Source of the DNA: Burkholderiaceae bacterium
GTDB lineage: Bacteria; Pseudomonadota; Gammaproteobacteria; Burkholderiales; Burkholderiaceae_C
DNA: 39,354 nucleotides
Direction: 5' to 3'
Assembly (NCBI GenBank): GCA_023954035.1
Contig: JAMLIT010000036.1
Span: 1 to 39,354 of the forward strand
Below the pieces are notes generated by a model. That model was not told the DNA's origin and did no database searches. It worked only from the letters and a program-made list of their open reading frames with translations. This document shows, one piece after another, positions 23,846 to 34,472 of the stretch. The stretch's first letter is position 1. Each line of letters begins with the position of its first letter. The position numbers and the translations under genes were made by a program.

Positions 23846-24079
23846 ATGCCGCGTCTGTCGTCCAACCCGGGCAAGCCGCTGTCCGTGCCGCTCAGCAGCG
23901 CCCTGCGCTACCCCAAGGCGCAGATGTGCGAGCGTGCCGAAGACTTGCTGGCCCAACTGCGCAGACGCAAGCAGATTCGCGTGATCTCCAATGAGGCCGT
24001 GCCCATGAACATGGTCGAGCAATGTCTGGTGCCCCACATCCGCAAGCGCGCGCTGGCCAGCATCGCCAGTTTTCTTTAG
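23846..24079 (+). CDS. Small protein of unknown function, 77 residues
   Basis: A basic, mostly helical protein (RAEDLLAQLRRRKQIRV, then EQCLVPHIRKRALAS) with no signal or membrane segment. GGAGGAG at 23835-23841 lies 5 bp before ATG 23846, a strong start. I do not recognise a family. It is 23 bp upstream of the cation efflux gene on the same strand and is probably co-transcribed with it. It is too short and lacks a recognisable helix-turn-helix, so a metal-responsive regulator cannot be claimed. Confidence 0.65.
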   Translation: MPRLSSNPGKPLSVPLSSALRYPKAQMCERAEDLLAQLRRRKQIRVISNEAVPMNMVEQCLVPHIRKRALASIASFL

Positions 24080-24102
24080 AGTCTGTGCTTCGCCCGACCG
24101 CC

Positions 24103-25080
24103 ATGGCGCACCCCCACGCTTCTCCCGACCCGCACGACCACGGCCAGGCCGATAGCCATGGCCCGCACGGCCACGCCGGCGGGCACGACCACACGCGCGG
24201 AGCCAGCACCCGTGCGCTGTGGCTGGCCCTGTGCCTGACCGGCGGCTTCATGCTGGTGGAGGTGGCCGGCGGCCTGTTGACCGGGAGTCTGGCGCTGCTG
24301 TCCGACGCCGCGCACATGCTGACCGATACCGCCGCGCTTGGCATCGCGCTGCTGGCGCAGCGCATGGTGGCGCGCCCCGCGGACGCGCGGCGCAGCTTTG
24401 GCTACGGGCGCTTCGAGGTGCTGGCGGCGGCGTTCAACGCCGTGCTGCTGCTCTTCGTGGCGGCGTACATCCTCTACGAGGCGTGGCAGCGCATTCGCGA
24501 GCCGGCGGAAATTGCTTCTCTGGCGATGCTCGGGGTGGCGGCGGTCGGGCTGGTCGTGAACCTGCTGAGCATGCGCGCGCTTGGCGGCGGCAAGGACGAC
24601 AACCTCAATATGCGCGGCGCCTACCTGGAGGTGTGGAGCGACATGCTCGGTTCGGCCGGCGTGATTGCCGCTGCGCTGGTGATTCGCTTCACCGGCTGGC
24701 TCTGGGTGGACTCGCTGGTCGCCGTCGGTATCGGCTTGTGGGTGCTGCCGCGCACCTGGACACTGCTGCGCCAGAGCGTCAACCTGCTGCTCGAAGGTGT
24801 GCCCGAGCATTTGTCGGTGCCGCAGATCGAAGCCGCGCTGCTGGCCGTGCCAGGCGTCTCCAGCGTGCACGAACTGCACGTCTGGGCCGTGGCCAGCGGC
24901 CAGGTGAGCGTCGCGCTGCACGCGGTGCACGGCGCGCAAGTGCACGACCCACAGGCGCTGCTGACGCAATTGCGCCAGATGCTGGCCGAGCGCTTTGCCC
25001 TGCACCACAGCACCATCCAGCTCGAAGCAAAGGCCTGCGAGCAGGCCGAGGGCGCGCACCGCTACGGCCCGGCGTCCTAG
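24103..25080 (+). CDS. Cation diffusion facilitator (CzcD/ZitB-type metal exporter)
   Basis: A 325-residue inner-membrane protein with six hydrophobic helices and a cytosolic C-terminal metal-sensing domain. The first 33 residues hold nine histidines, typical of zinc-handling members. The HxxxD metal site in helix 2 (LLSDAAHMLTDTAAL) is intact, and helix 5 has the second site (VWSDMLGSAGV, then LWVDSLVAVGIG). Such proteins exchange Zn(II), Co(II) or Cd(II) for protons, moving the metal out of the cytosol. ATG 24103 follows the preceding gene by 23 bp. A palindromic repeat lies 28 bp downstream. No metal-responsive regulator is adjacent. Confidence 0.92.
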   Translation: MAHPHASPDPHDHGQADSHGPHGHAGGHDHTRGASTRALWLALCLTGGFMLVEVAGGLLTGSLALLSDAAHMLTDTAALGIALLAQRMVARPADARRSFGYGRFEVLAAAFNAVLLLFVAAYILYEAWQRIREPAEIASLAMLGVAAVGLVVNLLSMRALGGGKDDNLNMRGAYLEVWSDMLGSAGVIAAALVIRFTGWLWVDSLVAVGIGLWVLPRTWTLLRQSVNLLLEGVPEHLSVPQIEAALLAVPGVSSVHELHVWAVASGQVSVALHAVHGAQVHDPQALLTQLRQMLAERFALHHSTIQLEAKACEQAEGAHRYGPAS

Positions 25081-25108
25081 CTGGGCGTACCGAGGGCGTT
25101 GGGATTGG

Positions 25109-25165
25109 CCAAAAAAACGCCTTTCAGCGCACTATGGGTAAGCGCTGATAGCTATCGAAAAAGAA
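25109..25165. repeat. Dispersed palindromic repeat, copy 7
   Basis: TCAGCGCAC and GTAAGCGCTGATAGCTATC around a short loop, with an A-run before it and GAAAAAG after. It lies between the convergent metal exporter gene and the 82-residue protein gene. Confidence 0.75.
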
Positions 25166-25169
25166 GCGA

Positions 25170-25418
25170 TCAGCCAGGCAGGAACTCGTAGCGCACGGCC
25201 TCGCTGTCGACCATGTCGAGCAGCTCGTTGAGCGCGGCCTCGTCGTCCGTGCTGGCCCAGGTGTCCTCGGGATCGCTGGCAAACAGCGGCTCCATGGTCA
25301 TGTCCAGGTAGGTGCCGCCGGGCAGCTGGAGCACTGCGCTGCCCTCCGAAGTGTGGGCCAGTTCCCAGTCGTCGGGGACGGTCATGGCGATTTCAAGGGT
25401 GACGCGAAGCTGTTTCAT
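25170..25418 (-). CDS. Small acidic protein of unknown function, 82 residues
   Basis: Begins MKQLRVTLEIAMTVPDDWEL and is rich in acidic residues towards the end (DDEAALNELLDMVD), with no cysteine, signal or membrane helix. AGGGG lies about 7 bp upstream of ATG 25418 on the minus strand. A longer frame to 25511 would overlap the divergent ligase promoter and start and is rejected. No family is recognised. It is transcribed away from the acyl-CoA ligase gene with 91 bp between the starts. Confidence 0.7.
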   Translation of the reverse strand: MKQLRVTLEIAMTVPDDWELAHTSEGSAVLQLPGGTYLDMTMEPLFASDPEDTWASTDDEAALNELLDMVDSEAVRYEFLPG

Positions 25419-25509
25419 GGAAGGGCCCCTAGGTAAAGCACGCTTTATAAGCCTTGGCGTGTCCCGCGCTGCAGCGCCCCGGCGCGGCCTTTGTGGCGAC
25501 AATGTCGCC

Positions 25510-27066
25510 ATGAGCCTTGTTCAAGCTTTGCTGCGGCAGGCGCATCTGGCGCCTGACCGCCCCGCCATCTTTTTTGGTCCACAGGAATGGGCCAGCTACG
25601 GCGAGTGGGCCGCGCGCAGCGCCGCGCTGGCCGATCGCCTGCACGGCGCTGGCCTGCAGCCCGGCGAGCGGGTGCTTGTGTTCATGCGCAATCACCCGCG
25701 CTATCTGGAAGTGCTGTGGGCGCTGTGGTGGGCAGGCTTGGTGGCCGTCCCGGTCAACGCCAAGCTCCACCCGCGTGAAGTGGAGTGGATCGTGGGCAAC
25801 GCGCAGGCGCGCTGGGGTTTTGTGACTGCCGACGTCGCGCCGACGGCGCTGGCCGGGCTGGAACGCCAGATCGACGTCAATTCGCACGACGCCGAAGCGC
25901 TGTTGGCGCCGGCGGCCCCCTTCGACACTGTGCCGGTGGCAGAACGCGCACCGCACGACCTGGCCTGGCTTTTCTACACCAGCGGCACCACAGGCCGGCC
26001 CAAAGGCGTGATGCTCACGCACCGCAACCTGATGACCATGGGGTTGACGTACTTCGTGGACGTGGACCCGGTCGCCGCGGACGATGCCATCGTCTACGCC
26101 GCGCCCATGTCGCACGGCGCCGGGCTCTACGCCATCCCGCACCTGATGGCCGGTGCACGCCACGTGGTGCCCGCGTCGGGCGGCGTGGACCCGGCCGAGT
26201 TGTTCGCGTTGGGTCAGGCGCTGGGCGGCCTATCCACCTTTGCTGCGCCCACCATCGTCAACCGCCTGGTCGAGCACGCGCGGCAAGAGGGTCTGGACCA
26301 CGCCGCCTGCGCGCGCGCCTTCAAGACCATCGTGTATGGCGGAGCGCCCATGTACCTGGCCGACATCCAGCGTGCGCTTGCCGTCATGGGGCCGCGCTTC
26401 GTGCAGATCTACGGCCAGGGCGAGACGCCCATGGTGGCCACGGCGCTGTCGCGCGCACATCTGGCTGACACGGCGCATCCGCGCTATCTGGAGCGCATCG
26501 CCTCGGTGGGCGTGGCGCAGACGCCGGTGCAGCTGCGCGTGGCCGACGCGGACGGCCGGGCACTGCCGCCGGGCGAAGTCGGCGAGGTGCTGGTGCGTGG
26601 CGACAGTGTCATGGCCGGCTATTGGCAAAGCCCCGAAGCCACGGCGGCGGCGCTGCGGGGTGGCTGGCTATGGACTGGCGATCTGGGCAGCCTGGACGCC
26701 GACGGCTTCCTCACGCTCAAGGACCGCAGCAAGGACCTCATCATCAGCGGCGGCTCGAACATCTATCCGCGCGAAGTGGAAGAAGTGCTGCTGACCGCGC
26801 CCGGCGTGGCCGAAGTGGCGGTGGTGGGTGCGCCCGACGCCGAATGGGGCGAAGCGGTGCTGGCATTCGTCGTGCTGCAGGCCGGCGCCACCACGACCCC
26901 GGAATCACTCGACCAGCATTGCCTGGCGCAGATGGCGCGCTTCAAGCGGCCCAAGCACTACCAAATGGTGCAGGCGCTGCCCAAGAACGACTACGGCAAG
27001 GTGCTCAAGACGGCGCTGCGCGTGCAGTGGCAGGCTTTGGCCGACGCGGCTTCAAACAGGCGCTGA
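25510..27066 (+). CDS. Acyl-CoA synthetase / AMP-dependent ligase
   Basis: A 518-residue ANL-superfamily enzyme, which activates a carboxylic acid as acyl-AMP and transfers it to CoA. The signature loop FYTSGTTGRPKGVMLTH lies at about 155-170. IYGQGE, in place of the more usual YGxTE, sits near 300, then WLWTGDLG with the nucleotide-binding Asp, the hinge KDRSKDLIISGGSNIYP, and PKNDYGKVLK with the catalytic lysine near the C-terminus. Length and motif spacing fit medium/long-chain or aromatic acyl ligases; the substrate cannot be fixed. ATG 25510 is close to the divergent small gene. The kinase-HDOD gene begins 115 bp downstream. Confidence 0.9.
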   Translation: MSLVQALLRQAHLAPDRPAIFFGPQEWASYGEWAARSAALADRLHGAGLQPGERVLVFMRNHPRYLEVLWALWWAGLVAVPVNAKLHPREVEWIVGNAQARWGFVTADVAPTALAGLERQIDVNSHDAEALLAPAAPFDTVPVAERAPHDLAWLFYTSGTTGRPKGVMLTHRNLMTMGLTYFVDVDPVAADDAIVYAAPMSHGAGLYAIPHLMAGARHVVPASGGVDPAELFALGQALGGLSTFAAPTIVNRLVEHARQEGLDHAACARAFKTIVYGGAPMYLADIQRALAVMGPRFVQIYGQGETPMVATALSRAHLADTAHPRYLERIASVGVAQTPVQLRVADADGRALPPGEVGEVLVRGDSVMAGYWQSPEATAAALRGGWLWTGDLGSLDADGFLTLKDRSKDLIISGGSNIYPREVEEVLLTAPGVAEVAVVGAPDAEWGEAVLAFVVLQAGATTTPESLDQHCLAQMARFKRPKHYQMVQALPKNDYGKVLKTALRVQWQALADAASNRR

Positions 27067-27181
27067 CGGCGTTGGCTGCGTTGGGTGGCCAGGGCGCGGA
27101 AAGGTTTTCAGGGTTTCGCCAGGGGCATGGGGCGCGCGGCCCATGCCATACTTCTCGGCGCTTTCTGGCCTTGCACCCCAC

Positions 27182-29593
27182 ATGACAACCCACATCGGCC
27201 GTTTCGAACTCAAGCGAATGCTGGGGCAGGGGGCGCAGGCCCAGGTCTGGTTGGCATTCGACCCGCGCCTGGAGCGCGACGTCGCCATCAAGCACCTGTT
27301 GCCGGCGCCAGAGCACTTGCCCCTTGCCATGGACCAGTGGCTTCAGGAGGCACGCAGCGTGAGCCGCCTCACGCACCCGCACATCGTTCCGGTGTTCGAG
27401 GCCGACGTGCACCAGCAGCGGCCCTATATGGTGTTCGAATACGTACCCGGCCAGACGCTGGCCCAGCGGCTGGCGGCGCAGGGGGCGCTGCCTGCGTTGC
27501 AAGCCGTGCCGCTCGTGCAGGACGTTCTCAGTGCCCTGGTGGCCGCCCACTTCCAGGGCGTGGTGCACCGTGACCTCAAGCCGTCCAATGTGCTGCTCGA
27601 TGACCGTGGCCGCGCGAGGGTCATGGACTTTGGCATCGCCGCCCGCCTCGCCCGCGCGCCCCGCGATGCCAGGCAGCTCGAGGCTGCGGGCAGCCCCGGC
27701 TACATGGCGCCAGAGGCGGTGCGTGGCGAAGCGATTTCTCCCTTGATGGACGTCTACGGCGCGGGGCTCTTGCTGGCCGAGCTGCTTTGGGGCCGGCCCA
27801 TCAGAACCGGACGCGACGTGTCGCAGGTGTTGCAGCAGACAGCCGCGCAGCCGCTGCAACTGCCGACGCAGCTGCTCGACGGTCTCGACGATGGACTGCG
27901 TGCGGCAGTGCTGCGCGCCACGGCGTTCGACCCGGCCCGGCGCCACGCGGACGCGCAGGGCTTTCTCGACGCCTTGTTGCACTGGTCGGGCGGGCACCGC
28001 GATGCAGCGGCGCAGGACGCAGCTGGCGGTGCCAAGCAGAACAGCACACTGGAATTTCTGCTGCGCCGCATGCGCAACAAAACCGACTTTCCCGCGGTCT
28101 CGGAGTCCATCGCCAAGATTCAACGCATGGCGTCGTCCGATACGGAGAGCATCAGCAGCGTCACCAACGAAATCCTCAAGGACGTGGCACTGACCAACAA
28201 GCTGCTGCGCCTGGTCAACAGCGCGCACTACGCCCGGGGCGACAGCATCGGCACGGTCTCGCGCGCCGTGGTTCTGGTGGGCTTCAACGGCATTCGCAAC
28301 ATGGCGCTCAGCCTGGTGCTTCTGGAGCACATGCAGGACAAGAGCAATGCCCACCTGCTCAAGGAAGAGTTTTTGCGCGCCCTGATGGCCGGGTCGATCG
28401 CCGCCGAGCTGGGCCCCACGCTCAAGGAAGGCGAGGAAGCCTTTCTTGGCGCCCTGTTCCAGAACCTCGGCCGCATGCTGTCGCAGTTCTACTTTCCGGA
28501 AGAAGCCGACAGCATTCGAAAGCTGTTGGCCTCGCCGCGCGAACCCCTCACCGAGGAACTGGCGGCCACCCGTGTTCTGGGCATTGGTTTTGAGGCGCTG
28601 GGGCTGGGCATTGCCAAGGCCTGGGGCCTGCCCGAAGGCATTCAGCGCTGCATCGTGCGTCCACCTGGCGCCGCACCCGGCCGCCTGCCCGACGATGGCA
28701 TGGAGCGGCTGCGCTGGCGCTCCCGCGCCGCCAACGACATGGCCGATGCCATGCTGCAGACCGACGACCGGGAACTGGAGGCGCGCCTGGACCAGGCCGC
28801 GCAGTCCTACCACAAGGCCTTGGGACTGAGCGTGGACGACATGCAGGCGGCCACGGCGATGGCCCGCAAGAAGCTCGTCGAGCTGGCGCAGGCGATGGAC
28901 ATCAACGTGCGGCCCCACTCGCGGGCTGCCCGGTTGCTGCAGAACGCGCTGGCCGTGCCAGAGCTGCTGGACCCATCCAGCCGCGGGCAGGATGCGCTGG
29001 CGGCAGCCGAACTGCAGGCCACCCAAAAACTGCCGGTTGCGCCCCACATCGGGCAGCCGGCCAGAGAGGCGGTCTCGCAAACCCTGGCAGCGGGTGTTCA
29101 GGACATCACCAACGTCATGGTGGAGCAATTCAAGCTCAGTGACGTACTGCGCATGATTCTGGAAACCATGTTCCGCGCGCTGGATTTTCACCGGATCGTG
29201 TTCTGCATGCGCGAAGCGAAATCCGATCTGCTTACCGGGCGCTTTGGTTTGGGCGAGGACGTGGAGGATGTGGTCAGACGGTTCCGCGTGCCCCTGAGCA
29301 AGGGCGGGGGCCAAGCCGACCTGTTTGCAACCATCTGCGCCCACGGCGCCGACACCCTGATCAGCGACGCCAGCGCCCCGCGGATCGCCGAGCGCCTGCC
29401 GGACTGGTACTGCGAGGCAGTGCATGCTCCGACCTTTCTGATTCTGCCCCTGCTGTTCAAAGGAAAGGCGCTGGGGATGATTTACGCCGACAAGGCCGAG
29501 CAGGGCAGCCTGGTGGTGGACGAAAAGGAGCTGGCCTTGCTGCGCACGCTGCGCAACCAGGCGGTGATGGCGTTTCGCCAATCGTCGGTCTGA
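27182..29593 (+). CDS. Ser/Thr protein kinase fused to HDOD and GAF domains
   Basis: An 803-residue protein. The kinase domain (about 5-270) has the Gly loop GQGAQAQVW, Lys37 in VAIK, HRDLKPSN with Asp131, DFG with Asp149 and MAPE, so it should be catalytically competent. An HDOD domain follows (about 290-490; NKTDFPAVSESIAKIQRM, then KLLRLVNSAHYARG), an HD-fold module without the metal-binding His-Asp. The C-terminal 160 residues form a GAF domain (ITNVMVEQFKLSDVLRMIL to the end). No membrane helix separates them, so all parts are cytosolic. GAF ligand sensing driving the kinase, with HDOD as a protein-interaction module, is a reasonable reading but an inference. ATG 27182 starts the kinase fold; the frame upstream overlaps the ligase gene and is rejected. 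Confidence 0.92.
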   Translation: MTTHIGRFELKRMLGQGAQAQVWLAFDPRLERDVAIKHLLPAPEHLPLAMDQWLQEARSVSRLTHPHIVPVFEADVHQQRPYMVFEYVPGQTLAQRLAAQGALPALQAVPLVQDVLSALVAAHFQGVVHRDLKPSNVLLDDRGRARVMDFGIAARLARAPRDARQLEAAGSPGYMAPEAVRGEAISPLMDVYGAGLLLAELLWGRPIRTGRDVSQVLQQTAAQPLQLPTQLLDGLDDGLRAAVLRATAFDPARRHADAQGFLDALLHWSGGHRDAAAQDAAGGAKQNSTLEFLLRRMRNKTDFPAVSESIAKIQRMASSDTESISSVTNEILKDVALTNKLLRLVNSAHYARGDSIGTVSRAVVLVGFNGIRNMALSLVLLEHMQDKSNAHLLKEEFLRALMAGSIAAELGPTLKEGEEAFLGALFQNLGRMLSQFYFPEEADSIRKLLASPREPLTEELAATRVLGIGFEALGLGIAKAWGLPEGIQRCIVRPPGAAPGRLPDDGMERLRWRSRAANDMADAMLQTDDRELEARLDQAAQSYHKALGLSVDDMQAATAMARKKLVELAQAMDINVRPHSRAARLLQNALAVPELLDPSSRGQDALAAAELQATQKLPVAPHIGQPAREAVSQTLAAGVQDITNVMVEQFKLSDVLRMILETMFRALDFHRIVFCMREAKSDLLTGRFGLGEDVEDVVRRFRVPLSKGGGQADLFATICAHGADTLISDASAPRIAERLPDWYCEAVHAPTFLILPLLFKGKALGMIYADKAEQGSLVVDEKELALLRTLRNQAVMAFRQSSV

Positions 29594-29657
29594 ACCCCGC
29601 CCGTCCCCCCCCCGATAGCTCATTGCGCCGCCCGGCACTTTGTTCCACCGCACTCAC

Positions 29658-30611
29658 ATGCCCACGCCGACTTCTCATCGCTATCCGATTGGCACACCCG
29701 GCCAGGCCTGGGGCGAGGCCGAGCGTGCCCAGTGGCGGGCCCGCCAGCTGCGCCAGCGCAGCCATGCGGACGATGTGCTCGCTCGCATCGATGCGCTGCG
29801 CACCCGCTTGGATGTGCAGACTTATGGCGAGCTGCGCTATGGCAGCGGGCTCCACGCCGAAGAGCGCTTTCCCCTCATGGGTTTGCGCAGCCGGAATTGG
29901 CAGCGCAAGCTGCCCAGCGTGCTCGTCACCGGCGGCGTGCACGGCTATGAGACCAGCGGCGTGCACGGCGCGCTGCGCTTTCTGGACGCACACGCTGGCG
30001 ACTACGCAGGCCGGGTGAACCTGCTGGTGGTGCCCTGTGTCAGCCCCTGGGCGTATGAGCGGATTCAACGCTGGAACTTCGATGCCATCGACCCCAACCG
30101 CTCGTTCAAAGACGGCTCCCCCGCGCAGGAATCTGCTGCCCTCATGCGGCTGGTGGCGCAACACCAGACCCAATATGGCCCGTTTGCCGCCCACATCGAC
30201 CTGCACGAAACCACCGACACCGACGAATCCGAATACCGCCCCGCCGTGGCCGCGCGCGACGGCAAGGTGTTCGAGCCCGGCAGCATCCCCGACGGCTTCT
30301 ACCTGGTGGACGACACGGAGAACCCCCAGCCCGCATTCCAGCAAGCCATCATCGAGGCCGTCAGCCGCGTGACGCACATCGCGCCTGCGGACGAGAAGAA
30401 CGAAATCATCGGCTCGCCCGTAGTGGCGCCGGGTGTGATCCGGTACGCAATGAAGCAACTGGGCCTGTGCGCGGGCATCAGCGGCGCGCGCTACACCACG
30501 ACGACAGAGGTGTACCCCGACAGCCCGCGCGCCACGCCCGAGCAGTGCATCGCGGCGCAGGTGGCGGCGGTGTGTGTGGCGGTGGAGTTTGTGTGGGGGG
30601 AAACGAAGTAG
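29658..30611 (+). CDS. M14-family zinc carboxypeptidase-like protein
   Basis: A 317-residue protein of the M14/succinylglutamate desuccinylase-like fold. The zinc site is visible as GGVHGYETSG (His and Glu) near residue 97 and DLHETTDTD, while DPNRSF supplies the Asn-Arg pair that binds the substrate carboxylate. TTTEVYP near the C-terminus includes a plausible catalytic Glu. There is no signal peptide, so it is probably cytosolic. The function within the family (peptidase, deacylase) is not resolved. ATG 29658 is preferred over TTG 29640. It is 64 bp downstream of the kinase gene on the same strand. Confidence 0.85.
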   Translation: MPTPTSHRYPIGTPGQAWGEAERAQWRARQLRQRSHADDVLARIDALRTRLDVQTYGELRYGSGLHAEERFPLMGLRSRNWQRKLPSVLVTGGVHGYETSGVHGALRFLDAHAGDYAGRVNLLVVPCVSPWAYERIQRWNFDAIDPNRSFKDGSPAQESAALMRLVAQHQTQYGPFAAHIDLHETTDTDESEYRPAVAARDGKVFEPGSIPDGFYLVDDTENPQPAFQQAIIEAVSRVTHIAPADEKNEIIGSPVVAPGVIRYAMKQLGLCAGISGARYTTTTEVYPDSPRATPEQCIAAQVAAVCVAVEFVWGETK

Positions 30612-30633
30612 CACTGGTTGCTGAATTTTTGAT

Positions 30634-30687
30634 GTCAAACAGCCCTCTAGCGCTTGATAGGTAAGCGCCAGATGCTATTATAAAAAG
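30634..30687. repeat. Dispersed palindromic repeat, copy 8
   Basis: CTCTAGCGCTTGATAGG and TAAGCGCCAGATGCTATT with flanking A/T runs: the same family, mildly diverged. It is just downstream of the M14 gene. Confidence 0.75.
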
Positions 30688-30829
30688 AGCAAATCTGCCG
30701 CCCAGTGCCTGGCGCTCACAGGGTCTTTAAGCGAGGAACCGTCTACAAGCTCGTTCTGCAGAGTGCCCAGCAAGCGGCGCTCAGCTCGGCGGCAATCGGG
30801 CGTGGCGAACTGCATGTTGTGCTGCTTCG

Positions 30830-31036
30830 TCAGCGGCCATGCCCGGGCTCCATGCGCCTGGCGGCGTCATAGGCCATGGCCTTGAACTTCCAGAGAGCGC
30901 CGACCTGCTTGAGCGAGCGCCCATGCGCGCCATCGGCGGTGTGTACCGACACCAGGGCGGCGAGCCATCCCGCAGTGAGCGCGATGTCGCGAGCGCTTGG
31001 AGTGGACTTGTGGAGTGCCCGCTGCGGACCCCCGGC
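30830..31036 (-). pseudogene. Possible coding remnant between the M14 and GGDEF genes
   Basis: On the minus strand the frame directly after the GGDEF gene's stop stays open for 68 codons to TGA 30830-30832. Its translation is protein-like (SARDIALTAGWLAALVSV, then SLKQVGALWKFKAMAYDAAR), and roughly four fifths of codon third positions are G or C by hand count, as in real genes here. There is no start codon at its beginning. It may be the 3' end of a deleted gene, or an ancestral extension of the cyclase cut off by a stop. I recognise no family. The remaining 30690-30829 holds nothing I can identify. Confidence 0.35.
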
Positions 31037-32356
31037 TTAGGGTGAGGCCGGGACGTTGTCGCTTTCGGCTCCCATGTCGCTTGCGCAAACCACGCGGTCC
31101 CGACCGTTTTGCTTGGCGCTGTAGAGAGCGGTGTCAGCTGCACGAATCTGCTGGACAGGATTGTCGTTGGGCCCGTCGGCCACTCCCACGCTGACCGTGA
31201 ATGTGGGCAGACCGGCCCGGCTGCACGCCGAGGGCAGGTCGGCTCGGCAGCGCTGCAGCAGGGCGGCGGCAGAGGCGGTGTCCATGCCCGGGAGAATGAG
31301 CAGGAATTCCTCGCCGCCGTATCGGCACAGGATGTCTTCGCGCCGGATGCAGGCGCGTACCACGTCCACCAAAAGTTTGATGGCTCGGTCGCCCACCTCA
31401 TGGCCATGACCGTCGTTGATTTTTTTGAAGAAATCGATGTCCAACATGGCCACCACGTACTTCTCGCCGTGCTGGGCCAGGCCGGCCAGACGCGCCTCGC
31501 CGCTTCGACGGTTCGCCGCGCCGGTCAAAGGATCGGTGGCTGCTTCCCGTGCAGAATTGGAGAGGGAGCGCACGACCGCCAGCCGTGCACCGACGTGGTG
31601 GGCTGCGGTATTGAGCGATTGCAGCAACCGGTAGAGGCTGGGGTCGCCCGAGGGTCCCAATGCCCGCAAAACGCCCACGCCCGTCCCCGCCACGGTGATC
31701 GGCGTGCATGCGGCAGCACAGTCCCGAGCCATGGGGCCACGCATGCCGCGGCAAGCGCTCAAGGTGAGGCTGTCTTCAAACACCGTACCCATGCCGCGGC
31801 GCACGGCAGGGCAGTCGGTGGGACGCTCGACATAGCAGCGGCCTTCGTCGTTGGTCCAGCCTTCGATCAAATCAAAGCGCATGGCCGTGTTGGGCGAGTC
31901 GGCCAGCAACATTTGCGCCGGGGCTCCATCGGTGGCGAGCGTGAGCGCCTGGCGGGCAATGCGCAGAACCGATTCTTCGTCTTCCGCCATGTCCAGCGCC
32001 GCTGTCAGGCGCACGTTCAGATCATGGGTGCGCAGGCGTTCGTGCAGCGCGGTCGATTCGCGCTCCAGCGATTCCCGAGCGTCCTGCGCTTCGCGCCGTA
32101 TCGGAGCGCAAAGGAAAAACCAGATGGGGCCGGTCGCGACGAGCAGAAGCAGGCCAGCCTCCATGGCAATACGTCCGGCCAGGGGGAATGCTTCCCAATG
32201 CGGCATCAGCCAGGTCCGCAAAACGGCATAACCCACAGCCACCAGGACCAAGGTGAGCCAGAAACGTATTTCCGGCTGCGCCCAGGGACGCACCGGCAGT
32301 TCCGCCGGATGATGGGCCGAAGCGGAGCCCGAATGGGCCAAGTCCAGCTTTGCCAT
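31037..32356 (-). CDS. Membrane-bound GAF-GGDEF diguanylate cyclase
   Basis: A 439-residue protein with two N-terminal hydrophobic helices (about 31-50 and 62-85), a linker coiled coil, a Cys-rich GAF-like region (about 115-265; CYVERPTDCPAVRRG, then CAAACTPI), and a GGDEF domain with the motif GGEEF intact. Five residues before the motif is RRED, the RxxD inhibitory site, so the enzyme should make c-di-GMP under product control. AGGAGG stands just upstream of ATG 32356. The clustered cysteines in the GAF recur in related cyclases; a redox or metal role is possible but not shown. A possible coding remnant continues in the same frame after its stop. Confidence 0.92.
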   Translation of the reverse strand: MAKLDLAHSGSASAHHPAELPVRPWAQPEIRFWLTLVLVAVGYAVLRTWLMPHWEAFPLAGRIAMEAGLLLLVATGPIWFFLCAPIRREAQDARESLERESTALHERLRTHDLNVRLTAALDMAEDEESVLRIARQALTLATDGAPAQMLLADSPNTAMRFDLIEGWTNDEGRCYVERPTDCPAVRRGMGTVFEDSLTLSACRGMRGPMARDCAAACTPITVAGTGVGVLRALGPSGDPSLYRLLQSLNTAAHHVGARLAVVRSLSNSAREAATDPLTGAANRRSGEARLAGLAQHGEKYVVAMLDIDFFKKINDGHGHEVGDRAIKLLVDVVRACIRREDILCRYGGEEFLLILPGMDTASAAALLQRCRADLPSACSRAGLPTFTVSVGVADGPNDNPVQQIRAADTALYSAKQNGRDRVVCASDMGAESDNVPASP

Positions 32357-32483
32357 GGGCGCCTCCTTGTAAAAAATGCAGGAAACCGCGCTCGCCGGAT
32401 GCCAAGGGCTGTTCCGTGGAAGGTCGAAATTTTGTATTCCGAAATGTGGCGATACTTTGATTCAGATCAGCGCGCAGCCTCGC

Positions 32484-34313
<1,830 letters not shown>

Positions 34314-34472
34314 TTTAGGCGGCGCGTTCGTGCGGTTTTACGCATGGAAACAAGCAGTTGTACGCACAGACACACTTTAGACACCCTTTCGTGCCATCCT
34401 TTCAGGCATGTGGCGCGTTAAGGCGTCTGAGGGCTGGCAATTGCAGCCAATCTGTTTAACCAGGAGATGCAT

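Noticed and set aside
27005-29653. Minus-strand open frame of 882 codons opposite the kinase gene
   Set aside because: Same reason: low-complexity antisense shadow of a gene with clear kinase, HDOD and GAF motifs.
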